Source of the DNA: Mesorhizobium tianshanense
GTDB taxonomy: Bacteria > Pseudomonadota > Alphaproteobacteria > Rhizobiales > Rhizobiaceae
Direction: 5' to 3'
Length of the DNA stretch: 64,000 bases
Assembly (NCBI RefSeq): GCF_007830515.1
Contig: NZ_VLKT01000003.1
Span: forward strand, 1-64,000
How positions within the stretch are numbered: position 1 is the stretch's first letter; every line of letters begins with the position of its first letter. Shown here one piece after another: positions 63,985 to 64,000 of the stretch. The notes below the pieces were generated by a model that was not told where the DNA came from, did no database searches, and saw nothing but the letters and a program-made list of their open reading frames with translations. The translations under genes were made by a program, and so were the position numbers.

Positions 63985-64000
63985 AGATTGCATACGATTT
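63985..64000. promoter_or_regulatory. GntR-type motif at the window edge
   Basis: AGATTGCATACGATTT shares ATTGCATAC with the biuret-region operator (56588-56596). A related GTGAATACGAT lies at 63966-63976. Both sit 57-91 bases upstream of the GntR gene at 63909, so it is probably its own operator. Confidence 0.4.

Overview
The window looks like chromosomal (or large-replicon) DNA of a rhizobial alphaproteobacterium, most likely Mesorhizobium or a close relative. The grounds are the high GC content, many ABC-importer/dehydrogenase operons for sugars and small nitrogen compounds, ATGA-coupled genes, and rhizobial-type palindromic intergenic elements (38781-38829, 40016-40120). A biuret hydrolase also keeps Asp36, Lys142, Cys175 and Gln215 at the numbering I recall for the Rhizobium leguminosarum enzyme. 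No rRNA, tRNA, CRISPR array or intact insertion sequence was found. No database search was run; assignments rest on motifs, length and context.

Layout. (1) 1-342: 3' end of a group II intron with its maturase C-terminus, abutting the next gene. (2) 345-13707: a sugar/sugar-acid locus with a MaoC protein, Gfo/Idh dehydrogenase, rhamnose-mutarotase-like protein, enolase-superfamily dehydratase, MalK/MalG/MalF/binding-protein importer, IclR regulator, amidohydrolase lactonase, a binding-protein-like gene without signal peptide, CoA-transferase, second MaoC protein and a beta-propeller lactonase. (3) 13778-21665: a type I secretion island (HlyD, PrtD-type ABC exporter, 1201-residue repeat adhesin, LuxR-type regulator). 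It is bracketed by the 3' end of the lactonase gene and a degenerate copy of that 3' end (21831-22055). (4) 22156-29368: S10 peptidase, DUF1349 protein, TOBE remnant, large LuxR-ATPase regulator, small exported protein and a decayed stretch with fragments of a nucleoside hydrolase and an SDR. (5) 29498-38781: an acyl-CoA locus (thiolase, acetoacetyl-CoA synthetase, thiolase-like protein lacking the nucleophilic Cys, DUF35-MaoC fusion, MFS transporter, HutC-type GntR regulator) followed by an SDR and a class II aldolase. Two matching palindromes (30721-30732, 37089-37102) probably bind the GntR regulator. (6) 38923-45502: ribose-type ABC importer, PfkB kinase and SDR, followed by a truncated GFA protein, another SDR and a 2OG-Fe(II) oxygenase. 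(7) 48128-56443: biuret/allophanate operon with a BMP-type ABC importer, two cysteine hydrolases, a cupin and allophanate hydrolase, read from a sigma-54 promoter. (8) 56724-63013: GntR regulator, then a guanidine operon made of a sigma-54 promoter, guanidine-I (ykkC) riboswitch, ABC importer, GdmH-type nickel ureohydrolase, His-rich protein and HupE/UreJ nickel permease. A second FCD-GntR gene closes the window.

How they work together. Regions 7 and 8 form a scavenging block for nitrogen-rich C1 compounds. Imported biuret (perhaps triuret) would go through allophanate to ammonia and CO2. Imported guanidine would be hydrolysed to urea and ammonia by a nickel enzyme whose metal is supplied by neighbouring genes. 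Both units carry -24/-12 promoters, implying nitrogen control. The guanidine unit adds ligand sensing by RNA, and the biuret unit adds a GntR operator overlapping its -12 element. The His-rich protein, found where HypA/HypB-like maturases would be expected, is the best candidate for something undescribed.
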